The notes beneath the pieces are model-generated. The model worked only from the letters and a program-made list of their open reading frames with translations. It did not search any database and was not told the origin of the DNA. A DNA stretch of 64,000 nt from Myxococcota bacterium (GTDB lineage: Bacteria; Myxococcota_A; Bradymonadia; UBA7976; UBA1532): positions 1 to 64,000 of the forward strand of contig CAUJDF010000056.1 in assembly GCA_963169045.1 (NCBI GenBank), in the 5' to 3' direction. Below, piece by piece: positions 42,401-50,636 of this stretch. The stretch's first letter is position 1, and every line of letters begins with the position of its first letter. The position numbers and the translations under genes are program-made.

Positions 42401-45400
42401 TCCACGGGCGCGCCGCCGACGAAGCCGGTCGCGTAGGGGCCGCCGGCGCGGGCCACGGGCGGCGAGTCGTCGAAGACCACATCCAGGGTGATCAGCGCCG
42501 TGGACTCCCCGCCGCGGCGATCGATGACGCGGACCGCCGCCGTGTAGCTGTCGGGCGTCGTGACGCGGTGCTCGATCACCGGGCCCTCGGCGTCGTCGTG
42601 CTGCCCGTCGCCGTCCGTGTCCCAGACGTAGCGCACGAGGTGGAAGGCGTCGCCGGGGCCGCCGGGCCGGCTGCCGCCGGCGTCGAGCGTGACGACCTGG
42701 CCGAGGCGCACGACGTCGGGCCGCGCCTCGATGACCGCCATTGGGTTGGCGCCGATGACGAGCGGCGCCGTGGCGGTCGAGACCTCGCCGGCGCGGTCGG
42801 TGACGCGGACGGTGACCAGGTGGCGGCCCGGCTCGGACACGCCGGCGCCGACCAGCGTCTGCCAGGGCACGACGACCGGGCCGGGGCCGTCGCTCGTGAC
42901 GTCGTCTTCGCCGTCGCCGTCGAGGTCCCAGCCGTAGTGGACGATCGCGTCGCCGTAGGCCGCGTCCGGATCGCTCGAGCCGGAGGCGTCGAGGACGACC
43001 GGGCTGCCGACCGCCGTGGCGTAGGGGCCGCCGGCGTCGGCGGCGGGCGGGCGCTGGCCCTCGTTCACCGTCACGTCGAACGTCGTCGTCGCGGTGGCGC
43101 CCTCCTCGTCGGTGACCTGCAGGCCGACGTGGAACGGCCCCTCGAAGCTGTACTCGGGGAAGGTGTGCTCGACGACCGCGCCCTCGGCGTCGTCGTACTC
43201 GCCGTCGCCGTCGAGGTCCCACGCCCAGCGGACGATCGCCCGGTCGGGGTGCGGGTGGTCGGAGCCCGAGCCGTCGAGGACGACGGGGCGGCCGGGCGCG
43301 GCGGTCTCGGGCGCGACGATCTCGGCCACGGGCGCCGCCGGGTGCACGGTCAGCGTGACGGTGTCCTCGGCGGTCAGGCCCATCGAGTCCTGGACCTGGA
43401 GCACGAGCGTGTAGGTGCCCGGCTCGGTGATCCCGTGCTCGGCCAGGTCCTCGGCGGTCAGCTCGAGCTGCGCCTCCGCGCCGTCGCCGTCGCCGTCGAC
43501 GAGCTCGTAGTCCCACGTCGGCGCCGCCGGATCGCCGTTCACGTCCCAGCGGAAGACCTCGAGGAAGTCGCCGTAGATCTCGCTGTCGGGATCGGACGAG
43601 GCGCCGGCGTCGAGCGTGACGCCCTCGCCGATGACGAGGTGGTAGCCGCGCTCCGGGGGCTCCGTCGGATCGGCGTCGGCCGTCGGCGGCGTCGGCGGCA
43701 CGTCGAGCCGGATCTGCAGGCGCTCCTCGCCCACGCGGCCGGCCTCGTCGTAGACGCGCACACGGACGAAGACCTCGGGCAGCGTCTCCGGCGTCGGGAT
43801 CGGCGAGAAGACCTCGCGGTAGTCGACGACGGGGCGGTCCTGCGCCTCGAAGGTGCCGTCGTCATCGAGGTCCCAGTCGACGCGGACGATGCGCTGGCCG
43901 CGGACGGGCGAGTCGCTGCCGCGCGCGTCGAGCGTGGCCACGGTGGAGCCGTCGTCGAGGCGGACCGGCGCCGGATCGGGCGTCTGCGCGACGATCGCGT
44001 CGGGCGTGCCGCGGACGACGTGCACGACCACCGTCTCGGTGTCGCTGGCGCCGAGCGTGTCGGTGACGCGCAGCGTGACGGTGAACCGGCCGGGCCACTG
44101 CACCTCGTCGCGCAGGTCGACCCAGGGCACGAGCACCTGGGGGCCGGCGGCGTCGATCTGGCCGTCGCCGTCCGTGTCCCAGGCGTGCTCGGCGACGCGG
44201 TCTCCGAAGCGGACGTCGGGGTCGCTCGAGAGCGAGCCGTCGAGGCGCAGCGCGTCGCCCTCGACGAGGACGATCTCGCGGACCACGCCTTCGGGGCCGG
44301 CGATGCGGGCCGTCGGCGGGTGGTCGCCGCGGTCGACGGCCACGGTCACCGTCTCGTCGTCGGTGCGGCCGCGGTCGTCGGTGACGCGCACCGTCGCCTC
44401 GAAGGTGCCGAACCGCTCGTAGGTGTGGCGGAAGGTCGGCTCGGCGCCGCCGCCGTCGAACGCGCCGTCGCCCTCGAAGTCCCAGAGGTACGACACGATG
44501 CGGCGGTCGGGGTTCGGGGTGTACGAGGCCCGACCGTCGAAGCGCACCTCCTGACCGGGGGCGGCGTGGCGCGGCGAGGCGTCGACGGCGGCCACCGGCG
44601 CCGCCGGGAAGAGGGTCAGCGTCGTCGAGGACTCGTCGACGCGGCCACTCTCGTCGGTGGCGCGCATGGCCAGGGTCACCGGCTGGCCGACGGGCAGGCC
44701 GGCGAGGGCCTCCCAGGGCACCGCCGCGGTCGCGCCGGACGCGTCGTCGAAGGCGCCGTCGCCGTCGAGGTCCCAGACGGCGGTGACGCGGTCGCCGCAG
44801 CCGGCGTTCGGGTCGTCGACGCTGCCGGCGAGCTGCAGCCCGCCGCCGACCTCCACCGTGTACGGCCCGCCGCACGCCGCCGACGGCGCCTGCGGCGCGG
44901 AGGGCTCCACCCGCACCGTCAGGCGCTTGACGTCCGACAGCGGGGGCGTGGCGTCGTCGAGGATGCGCAGGGTCGCCGTGTACGTGCCCTCGCGCATGTA
45001 TACATGCTCGGCGATGACCGGCTCGCTCGAATCCGCGTCGGGGGCGCGCCCCGTCTCCCACCACAGGCCGTCGCCGTCGTCGAAGTCCCACTGGTAGCGG
45101 ACGATCTCGGCGCGCGGATCGCGGTGGAACGACGCGGCGACGTCGAACGAGACGCGGCCGCCGCCGGCGCAGCCCTCGACCACGGTGTCCGGACGGACGG
45201 TGGCCACCGCCATCGGCGCGCGCTTGAACTTCACGGGGGCGAGGACGAGCCCCGCCATGACCGACGTGAGGCTGCCGGGCTCGACCACGCAGGTGACGGA
45301 GTGCGCGTCGCAGAACGAGTCGGCGATGCGACCGAACGTGCTGTAATTGTTGAGGGTTCTTGCCTGGGCGCGCGAGTAGTAGGTGGCGAACTGGCGCATC

Positions 45401-47034
45401 CAGTCCACGTCGCCGACGCGCTCGAGCACCGGGTTGCCGGTGAAGTAGCCGCGGCGGTGGGAGTAGATGGCGTAGGTGTTGCCGCACGCCGGCGCGCCGT
45501 ACACGGCGTTGCGGTTGCCGCACAGGTAGCTGCCGCGCTGCCAGAGGCGGTCCTGCCAGCCGACGGAGCCGACGCGCGTCGCGTCGTCCCAGAACGTGCG
45601 CGTGAACGACAGGTAGCGGTCGTAGGCGGCGCGCAGGACCGCCGCCGTGCGCGGCGAGTACGGCGAGAACGGCTTGGCCTCCGAGGGCTCCATGAGGTGC
45701 AGGCCCAGCCAGCGGGCGCCCATGATCGCGCCGCCGGTGAGCTGGAAGTTGCTCGTCGGGCTGGACGTGCGGTACGCGGCGCCGCCGTCGAGCCGCTGGT
45801 TCAGCGCCAGGTTGTCGGCGACGCGGTACTTGTGGCGGTTGTTGACGACCACGCCGCTGCGCTGGCCGACGCTGTCGGCGCCCTCGAGGCCGAAGTAGGC
45901 CCACTGGCTCGTCGAGGCGTCCGATTTGTCGCAGGCGCCGGTGGCCCCGCCGGGCGTCGAGTACAGCCAGCCGCCGCTGGCGCAGCCGCCGTCGTACTGC
46001 ATGGCGCCGAGGTAGTCGACCATCTGCTGGACGACCCACTCGTAGGGCCGGCCGCGGAAGTTGCCCACCTGGACGGGCGTGCCGCCGAGCACCGGAAGCA
46101 GCGTGGCCATCGAGCCGAGGTAGAGGCCCTGGCGGTAGACGTCCTCGCCGACGCCGCCGACGTAGGCGCCCTTCCCGTCGACCGTGCCGGGGACCCGCGC
46201 GCAGACGCGCTCGACGCCGCCCGGCTCGAAGCCGCAGGTGGCCGCCTCGTCGGCGGCCTGCACCTGGTTCGTCAGCGTGGAGCCGGCGAGCAGCACGCCG
46301 TTGAGCAGGCGGGTGACCGTCTCGGCGTACGGGTCGATGGCCCAACGGTGGTCGTTGGCGTCGTTCCAGCCGACGGGCAGCGCCATGCCGCCCGCGTCGA
46401 TGCTGCCGGGGGCGTAGGCGGCGAGGTGGCCGGCGTCGGCGAAGGCGCGGATGGCGAGGCCGGAGGTGACGACGCGGTGCTGGTCGTTGCTCACGCGCGC
46501 CAGCAGGCCGGAGATCGCGGCGCCGCTGCCGGCGCGGCCGTTGACCGAGCGGTGCAGGTACCAGAGCACCTCGTCGAGCGCGATGCTGCCCTGCACGCGC
46601 GCCTGCTCGTCCGTCCACTGGACCGGATCGGGCGACGGGCGCCAGTCGAAGACCTCGACGTGGTAGGTGCCGTAGGCCTCCTCGTGCGTGCAGAGGTCGC
46701 GCACGCGCACGCCGAAGCCCATCGTCGTGCGCTCGGGCACGTCGGGGATCTCGAACGTCCGCCCGAGGTCGTACACGGTGCGCGTGCCCGCCGTGGCGGT
46801 CACGGTGCGCGACGTCTCGTCGTCGAAGTTGCGGTCGAGGTCGGTGTCCCACCAGACGCGATAGCCGGCGGCGCAGTCGGCCTCCCGCAGGACGGCCTTC
46901 AACGTGATGCGCGCCCCCTCGTGGCCGGGGTGCGGCAGCGTCTCGTCATACGGCGCGTAGATGACCGGGACGACGACCGGCCGCGCCGAGGCGGCGAGCG
47001 GCAGGAGCAGGGCGAGCAGCGCGAGATGTCTCAT
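39415..47034 (-). CDS. Giant secreted PKD-repeat protein
   Basis: 2539 residues with a signal peptide (MRHLALLALLLPLAASA) and a Shine-Dalgarno-like GGGGGGAA. The N-terminal 140 residues are beta-rich. A second region (about 150-620) has alpha-toroid repeats of the squalene-cyclase/prenyltransferase kind (ASGGWLYSTPGGATG, DASTSQWAYFGLEGAD). Residues about 640-2150 hold thirteen PKD-type domains with WDxDGDG signatures (for example RYQWDFDDGDG, AWDLDGDGEYDD), plus two Ig-like segments near 1550-1750. The tail (about 2150-2539) is helical with two Cys pairs. I see no MYXO-CTERM tail here. It is the largest gene in the window and likely forms a long extracellular fibre or adhesin; function unproven. 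Confidence 0.93.
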   Translation of the reverse strand: MRHLALLALLLPLAASARPVVVPVIYAPYDETLPHPGHEGARITLKAVLREADCAAGYRVWWDTDLDRNFDDETSRTVTATAGTRTVYDLGRTFEIPDVPERTTMGFGVRVRDLCTHEEAYGTYHVEVFDWRPSPDPVQWTDEQARVQGSIALDEVLWYLHRSVNGRAGSGAAISGLLARVSNDQHRVVTSGLAIRAFADAGHLAAYAPGSIDAGGMALPVGWNDANDHRWAIDPYAETVTRLLNGVLLAGSTLTNQVQAADEAATCGFEPGGVERVCARVPGTVDGKGAYVGGVGEDVYRQGLYLGSMATLLPVLGGTPVQVGNFRGRPYEWVVQQMVDYLGAMQYDGGCASGGWLYSTPGGATGACDKSDASTSQWAYFGLEGADSVGQRSGVVVNNRHKYRVADNLALNQRLDGGAAYRTSSPTSNFQLTGGAIMGARWLGLHLMEPSEAKPFSPYSPRTAAVLRAAYDRYLSFTRTFWDDATRVGSVGWQDRLWQRGSYLCGNRNAVYGAPACGNTYAIYSHRRGYFTGNPVLERVGDVDWMRQFATYYSRAQARTLNNYSTFGRIADSFCDAHSVTCVVEPGSLTSVMAGLVLAPVKFKRAPMAVATVRPDTVVEGCAGGGRVSFDVAASFHRDPRAEIVRYQWDFDDGDGLWWETGRAPDADSSEPVIAEHVYMREGTYTATLRILDDATPPLSDVKRLTVRVEPSAPQAPSAACGGPYTVEVGGGLQLAGSVDDPNAGCGDRVTAVWDLDGDGAFDDASGATAAVPWEALAGLPVGQPVTLAMRATDESGRVDESSTTLTLFPAAPVAAVDASPRHAAPGQEVRFDGRASYTPNPDRRIVSYLWDFEGDGAFDGGGAEPTFRHTYERFGTFEATVRVTDDRGRTDDETVTVAVDRGDHPPTARIAGPEGVVREIVLVEGDALRLDGSLSSDPDVRFGDRVAEHAWDTDGDGQIDAAGPQVLVPWVDLRDEVQWPGRFTVTLRVTDTLGASDTETVVVHVVRGTPDAIVAQTPDPAPVRLDDGSTVATLDARGSDSPVRGQRIVRVDWDLDDDGTFEAQDRPVVDYREVFSPIPTPETLPEVFVRVRVYDEAGRVGEERLQIRLDVPPTPPTADADPTEPPERGYHLVIGEGVTLDAGASSDPDSEIYGDFLEVFRWDVNGDPAAPTWDYELVDGDGDGAEAQLELTAEDLAEHGITEPGTYTLVLQVQDSMGLTAEDTVTLTVHPAAPVAEIVAPETAAPGRPVVLDGSGSDHPHPDRAIVRWAWDLDGDGEYDDAEGAVVEHTFPEYSFEGPFHVGLQVTDEEGATATTTFDVTVNEGQRPPAADAGGPYATAVGSPVVLDASGSSDPDAAYGDAIVHYGWDLDGDGEDDVTSDGPGPVVVPWQTLVGAGVSEPGRHLVTVRVTDRAGEVSTATAPLVIGANPMAVIEARPDVVRLGQVVTLDAGGSRPGGPGDAFHLVRYVWDTDGDGQHDDAEGPVIEHRVTTPDSYTAAVRVIDRRGGESTALITLDVVFDDSPPVARAGGPYATGFVGGAPVEVVLDGRGSFDPDEPYDRIVRYEWDVDGDGDFGDLTGAVVAHRDPAWRPGLDQTIALRVCDVHGQCSAASRTTVVVRDEAPPSGEIVSPRDGALECIGADGADVIVQVSDPEGESVTATLLIDGRPAGQALVQTRADGGRVEARLRIDGTAVGEGEHTISVRLDDGRGGVQTIHAGRSITFDRTAPRITIAGPEDVCYAANAEPQARVTVDDALDGDPAVRRSISADACRRTLEVTATDACGNTATSSASWRVAQPVDLAIEGAAQSELIGRGEALSWRADVPDECLAGAPAATIQRDGGARVIYVAGTPIDEPGAYTLRVEARPCAGAGTEVVFRGFQVNAPPVAVALPAGTNAYTVTEGQPVRLDGRLSRSPESGDSIVRYEWDIDGDGDIDAEGPTPTIPTTRDGRLQGRLVVTDEHGDQAAAPFTIEVRDAVPVADPGGPYAGVQGRAARFDGSNSRAGSETDPVREYEWSFGDGTTARGPDLVRPEHTYAEDGNYDVRLTVHDQDGSATAITRIAVSDVHPVITPVASPEDPYEIAVLRFAVEARAGAPADPVVRYSWFLDGDEANPIARGADVREVLRRFRDANGYRLSVRVWDDDSSALYTFTPDVREITLRELVEELRLQVERVRTASAGDAFVIDELDLPGDDRRIEDVLAEALWGERHARRGNTLLALDHASLAMAFAQMEGADFDVLPWALGRQLVREQAALRLDYVQRPRVGPEHPAVRRADQIAQSLRRTFNDPQFERDVNGRQPLRLRPMLADAQTAYFHLTDAIDPCSEFGAYALDDSWTDPVERVRQANEVNGRLAVGLQGMIGSLVAYRDDAANEEDPGPAKDQVEDAIHVSRRILGYVQQPIGIVCQQGSCITDRDALEMELQAMDLVGDLTDASETGAWSRNWQACLVRALAFRIELSALRVEYVCGETHPLSLMVRDQQAVGMQHADAGRFEAALEFYARPQQRCLAVTAYNECLSTAFPQDNPRAPVPAECQDR

Positions 47035-47081
47035 GAGACGTTCCCCCCAACGGCAGGGTGCCTCGAACGGGAACGGTGTGT

Positions 47082-47206
47082 GGTTTAGAAACTTTAGAAG
47101 GAATGTGCGTTTGACCCGCCGGGGTATCTCGGGACCCCGGCGTCAGACGTGTGAGGAATGCGAGTTGGAACGCGGAGTTGCGGGCGGAGGCGGGCTTTGA
47201 AACTTT
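47082..47206. repeat. Two AT-rich 14-bp direct repeats with a hairpin between
   Basis: GGTTTAGAAACTTT at 47082 and GGCTTTGAAACTTT at 47193 agree in 12 of 14 bases. They stand out as AT-rich in very GC-rich DNA. Between them, 47118-47141 forms an 8-bp hairpin (GCCGGGGT / ACCCCGGC). The whole lies in the 226-bp gap before the PKD gene start, where its promoter and any regulator sites must be. No terminator-type T-run follows the hairpin on the minus strand. Confidence 0.5.
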
Positions 47207-47260
47207 CGATCGGTTCGTGGCAACGGGGGCCTTCGCGGTGGGTCGCCGCGGACCGGTGGG

Positions 47261-48646
47261 TCAGTCCTCGAGCTCGGACCGGAGGCGCTCGAGCACGGAC
47301 TTCGCGGCGCGCACCTTGAGGCGCGTCCCCGCGTCCTCGTGGCGCTCCGAGACCACCTCGCACTGCGCGTGCACCGTGTTCACCAGCGCGTGCCGCGCCC
47401 ACGGCACGAACAGCTCCGCGTCCTGCACGCTCCCGAGGAAGTGCCCGACGATGCGGTCCCGCAGCGCCGCCACGTGCACCGGATCCTTCGCCGACAGCGC
47501 GATCGCGTCGGGGAGCTCGTCGAGCAGCGCCCCGCCCGTCTCGTAGTCCACCCGGTCGATCTTGTTGAGCAGGATCCAGGTCGGCGCGCGGTCGGCGTCG
47601 ATCTCGCCGAGCACCTGGCGCGTCACCTCGATGTGGTCGCGGAAGGCGGCGTCCGAGGCGTCGACGACGTGCAGCAGCAGGTCGCACTCCCCCGCCTCCT
47701 CGAGCGTCGAGCGGAAGGACGCCACGAGGTCGTGCGGCAGCTTCTTGATGAAGCCGACGGTGTCGCTGACGAGGATGGGCGGTTCGGTGCGCGGCATGAG
47801 CACGCGCACGGTCGTGTCGAGGGTCGCGAAGAGCTTGTCGGCGACGTAGACCTCGCTGCCCGTGAGCGCGCGCATCAGCGAGGACTTGCCGGCGTTGGTG
47901 TAGCCGACGAGCGCCACCGTGGGCAGCTCGTTGCGCCGGCCGCGCCGCGTGCGGGAGCCGCCCTCGATGGCCGCGATCTCTTTGCGCAATTCGGCGATGC
48001 GGTCGCGGATGCGCCGCCGGTCGAGCTCGAGCGCGCTCTCGCCGGCGCCGCGGCCGCCGATGCCGCCGCGGACGCGGTCGCCGCCGCCGCCGGCCGCGCG
48101 CAGTCGCGGCGCCAGGTAGGCGAGGCGCGCGATCTCGACCTGCATGCGCGCCTCGCGGGTGCGGGCGTGCCGGTGGAAGATGCCGAGGATGACCGAGGTG
48201 CGGTCGTGCACCTCCGCGCCCGTGGCCAGCTCGAGGTTGCGCTGCTGCGTCGGGCTGAGGTCGTGGTCGACGAGCACCACCGTCGCGCGCTGCTCCGCCT
48301 CGACCTCCTGCGGGACGACGCCCTCCTCTTCGGGCTCGTCGTCGGCCTCGTCCTTCTTCTTCTTGCCGCCGGGCTTCTCGAACTTGGGGACGACGCCGGT
48401 GCCGCCCGTCCAGCCCGCCAGCTCCTTGAGCTTGCCGTCGCCGAGCACCTTGCCCGTGGCGAGGCCGGCGCGCCGCTGCGTCACGCGCCCCACGACGTCG
48501 AGGCCGAGCGTGCTGGCGAGGCGCCCCAGCTCCGCCAGCGACGAGTCGAGCTCCGCGTCGTCGACGCCGGGGAGCTGCACCGCGACCATCACCGCGCGCG
48601 GCCGCGGCCCTTCCATCTCTTGCCGATTGGCATCTTCGAACGACAT
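47261..48646 (-). CDS. hflX: GTPase HflX
   Basis: 461 residues. The N-terminal HflX domain has the AxLGxGKLKEL-type helix (KVLGDGKLKELAGW) and DHDLSPTQQRNLE, followed by a helical linker and a G domain: GYTNAGKS (248-255), DTVGFI, and NKID. HflX rescues stalled or damaged ribosomes, mostly under heat or antibiotic stress, and can split 70S into subunits. An acidic/Lys-rich insertion (about 80-118, GGKKKKDEADDEPEEE) interrupts the N-domain and is unlike classical HflX. The C-terminal part has LELRYVP-type strands. It lies downstream of the hydroxylase gene, with apaG above. Confidence 0.96.
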   Translation of the reverse strand: MSFEDANRQEMEGPRPRAVMVAVQLPGVDDAELDSSLAELGRLASTLGLDVVGRVTQRRAGLATGKVLGDGKLKELAGWTGGTGVVPKFEKPGGKKKKDEADDEPEEEGVVPQEVEAEQRATVVLVDHDLSPTQQRNLELATGAEVHDRTSVILGIFHRHARTREARMQVEIARLAYLAPRLRAAGGGGDRVRGGIGGRGAGESALELDRRRIRDRIAELRKEIAAIEGGSRTRRGRRNELPTVALVGYTNAGKSSLMRALTGSEVYVADKLFATLDTTVRVLMPRTEPPILVSDTVGFIKKLPHDLVASFRSTLEEAGECDLLLHVVDASDAAFRDHIEVTRQVLGEIDADRAPTWILLNKIDRVDYETGGALLDELPDAIALSAKDPVHVAALRDRIVGHFLGSVQDAELFVPWARHALVNTVHAQCEVVSERHEDAGTRLKVRAAKSVLERLRSELED

Positions 48647-48694
48647 GGCGGCGGACTGTGCCGCACGGGCCCCGTCGCGGCAAGCGCCGCCCGG

Positions 48695-49768
48695 TCACTC
48701 GCCGGGGCGGAGCAGGGGGACGGCGGCGGGGCGGCGCGCGCGGTCGAGGACGAAGCCGAGCGCGGCGAGGCCGAGCACCACCGCGACGGCGATGCCCGCC
48801 CGGGGCAGCGGCTCGAGCGCGGGCGCCGCCCGCAGGAAGTAGAGCGCCAGACCCAGCGTCGGCGCGAAGACGAGCAGCGCCCGGACGACGTCGGCGCGGT
48901 CGTAGCGCGGGTCGTGGAGCGCGTAGTCCGCGTCCGTCCGCAGCGGCCCCGGCTCCGGCGGGGCGCCCGGCGGCGACCACTCCGGCGGCGCGAACCACGT
49001 CCGGACCTTGTCGCGCAGGCGCGTCGCGGTCTTCGCCTTGCGCCACAAGAGGCGCCACGGCTCCACGTGGGCCGTGACCGCGCTGAAGCCGTGCAGCGGC
49101 TTGACGGTGCCGAACCGCGGCCAGCGCACCTCCTCGGCGAACGTGCCGAAGAGCCGGTCCCAGACGATGAGCACCCCGCCGTGGTTCTTGTCGAGGTACT
49201 CGTCGTCGGCGCCGTGGTGCACGCGGTGGTGCGACGGCGTGTTGAAGATCCACTCGACCGGACCGAGCTTCTTGATCAGCGGCGTGTGGATCCAGAACTG
49301 GTAGATGAGGTTGATCGAGTAGCAAGTCACGAGCATGCCCGTGGGCACGCCCAGCAGGGCCAGCGGCACGTAGAACGGCCACGACAGCGCCTTCTGCATC
49401 GCCGACTGCCGCAGCGCCACCGAGAGGTTGAAGTCCTCGCTCTGGTGGTGGACCGAGTGCGCCGCCCACATGAAGTTGATGCGGTGGCAGGCCCGGTGCG
49501 ACCAGTAGTAGCAGAAGTCGACGCCGAGGAAGACGACCACCCACTGCCAGACCGAGCTTTCGTCCACGCGCAGCGCGCCGTGCCGCTGGATCAGCTCGTA
49601 GAGCAGCAGGCCGGCGCTCGTGGTGGCCACGAGCACCTGCTCCCCCACCCCGCACGCCAGGTTCCCCAGCATGTCGCCGAAACGGTAGCCCCGGCGCCGC
49701 CGCGTCGCCCAGAGCTCGAGCAGCAGCAGCGCGAAGAAGAACGGGATCGCGGATTCGACGAGGTTCAC
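48695..49768 (-). CDS. Fatty acid hydroxylase/sterol desaturase family protein
   Basis: 357 residues from the GTG at 49768. The histidine clusters HRACH, HSVHH, and HRVHHG are those of the fatty-acid-hydroxylase superfamily with a di-iron centre; the layout WSHRACHRINFMWAAHSVHHQSEDFN and the later NTPSHHRVHHG resemble alkylglycerol monooxygenase and related sterol-type enzymes. It has four to six membrane helices, with a final pair of helices (about 293-340). It probably oxidises a membrane lipid; the substrate cannot be read from sequence. It is 1 bp after the stop of apaG and 48 bp before hflX. Confidence 0.92.
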   Translation of the reverse strand: MNLVESAIPFFFALLLLELWATRRRRGYRFGDMLGNLACGVGEQVLVATTSAGLLLYELIQRHGALRVDESSVWQWVVVFLGVDFCYYWSHRACHRINFMWAAHSVHHQSEDFNLSVALRQSAMQKALSWPFYVPLALLGVPTGMLVTCYSINLIYQFWIHTPLIKKLGPVEWIFNTPSHHRVHHGADDEYLDKNHGGVLIVWDRLFGTFAEEVRWPRFGTVKPLHGFSAVTAHVEPWRLLWRKAKTATRLRDKVRTWFAPPEWSPPGAPPEPGPLRTDADYALHDPRYDRADVVRALLVFAPTLGLALYFLRAAPALEPLPRAGIAVAVVLGLAALGFVLDRARRPAAVPLLRPGE

Positions 49769-49769
49769 G

Positions 49770-50153
49770 TCAGTGCAGCGCCAGCGGCATCGCCAGCGAG
49801 AACGGGGCGATGCGGGCGTCGAAGCGCTCGCCGTCGGCGGTCACCATCTGGTAGGTGCCGTGCATCGTGCCCACGGGCGTCGAGAGCGGGCAGGCGCTGG
49901 TGTAGCGGAACGACTCGCCCGGCGCGAGCACCGGCTGCTCCCCGACCACGCCGGGGCCGCGCACCTCCTCGGTGCGCCCGGTGCCGTGGGTGATGATCCA
50001 GTGCCGCGAGATCAGCTGCACCGTCTGCTCGCCCTCGTTGGCGATGGTCACCTGGTAGGCGAAGAAGTAGTAGCCCTCGTCGGGCGTGGAGCGCTCGGGC
50101 ACGTACTGACTGAGCACCGAGACGCGCACGCCCCGAGTGGACGCCTGCGACAC
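49770..50153 (-). CDS. apaG: ApaG/DUF525 protein
   Basis: 127 residues, the normal length. The GTG at 50153 has a good Shine-Dalgarno (GGGAGG, 5 bases). The core GYYFFAYQVTIANEGEQTVQLISRHWIITHGTG and ending PLSTPVGTMHGTYQMVTADGE are the ApaG signature, a fibronectin-III-like beta-sandwich. Its biochemical role is not settled; in enterobacteria it lies next to apaH, but here its neighbours are the hydroxylase and hflX genes, so that link is lost. The frame goes further upstream but that part is non-coding. Confidence 0.95.
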   Translation of the reverse strand: MSQASTRGVRVSVLSQYVPERSTPDEGYYFFAYQVTIANEGEQTVQLISRHWIITHGTGRTEEVRGPGVVGEQPVLAPGESFRYTSACPLSTPVGTMHGTYQMVTADGERFDARIAPFSLAMPLALH

Positions 50154-50284
50154 GACGGCCTCCCGAGAAGTCGCGGGCAGTCTAGCAGACGCGCCGGGGC
50201 GAGACTCAGCGCTCGGCGCCCCGCTTCCCCTACACCGAGGCGTGGTGCTCGCCGGCCTCGCGGCCGACGAGCCCGTCGCCGGGC

Positions 50285-50503
50285 TCAGCAATCGGGATCC
50301 GGAGAGGGGCAGGTGGGGTCGCAGATGCCGTCGCCGTAGTAGCCGAAGGCGGCGCAGGCGTCGGTGCAGTCGACGTCGGCGGGCGGGGGCGGCGGCGGGT
50401 CCGGGGCCTCGCAGTCCGGGTGGGGCCGGGGGCAGCGCGCGTCGCACGCCCCGTCGCCGGAGTGGCCCGCGTCGGCGCACCAGTCGCCGCAGTCGACGTC
50501 CAT
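50285..50503 (-). CDS. Small Cys-rich two-repeat protein, perhaps truncated
   Basis: 72 residues with two copies of a repeat: DVDCGDWCADAGHSGDGACD, then CPRPHPDC, and DVDCTDACAAFGYYGDGICD, then CPSPDPDC, joined by a PDPPPPPP linker. A GDG turn with spaced Cys is typical of myxobacterial secreted proteins. It has no signal peptide, and the frame just before the ATG reads ANGVGDG, like the tail of a third repeat. It may thus be a remnant of a larger gene. It lies between apaG and the first M1 aminopeptidase, which is on the other strand. Confidence 0.5.
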   Translation of the reverse strand: MDVDCGDWCADAGHSGDGACDARCPRPHPDCEAPDPPPPPPADVDCTDACAAFGYYGDGICDPTCPSPDPDC

Positions 50504-50636
50504 CCCGTCGCCGACTCCGTTCGCCCGCCGACCCCGCGACCGTCGCGTCCATCCTCGAAAAGTCGCAGTTCTCGCGGTTTACAGCGTCGCGCGACGGCGT
50601 CTATCCTCCTGCGCCGTCTGAAGGAGCCCCGCCCGC

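Noticed and set aside
38806-47088. A 2760-codon open frame on the plus strand over the PKD gene
   Set aside because: It is the antisense of a well-supported PKD gene; its product is rich in Arg, Val, His and Ala with no domain, and such long antisense frames are expected in very GC-rich DNA.
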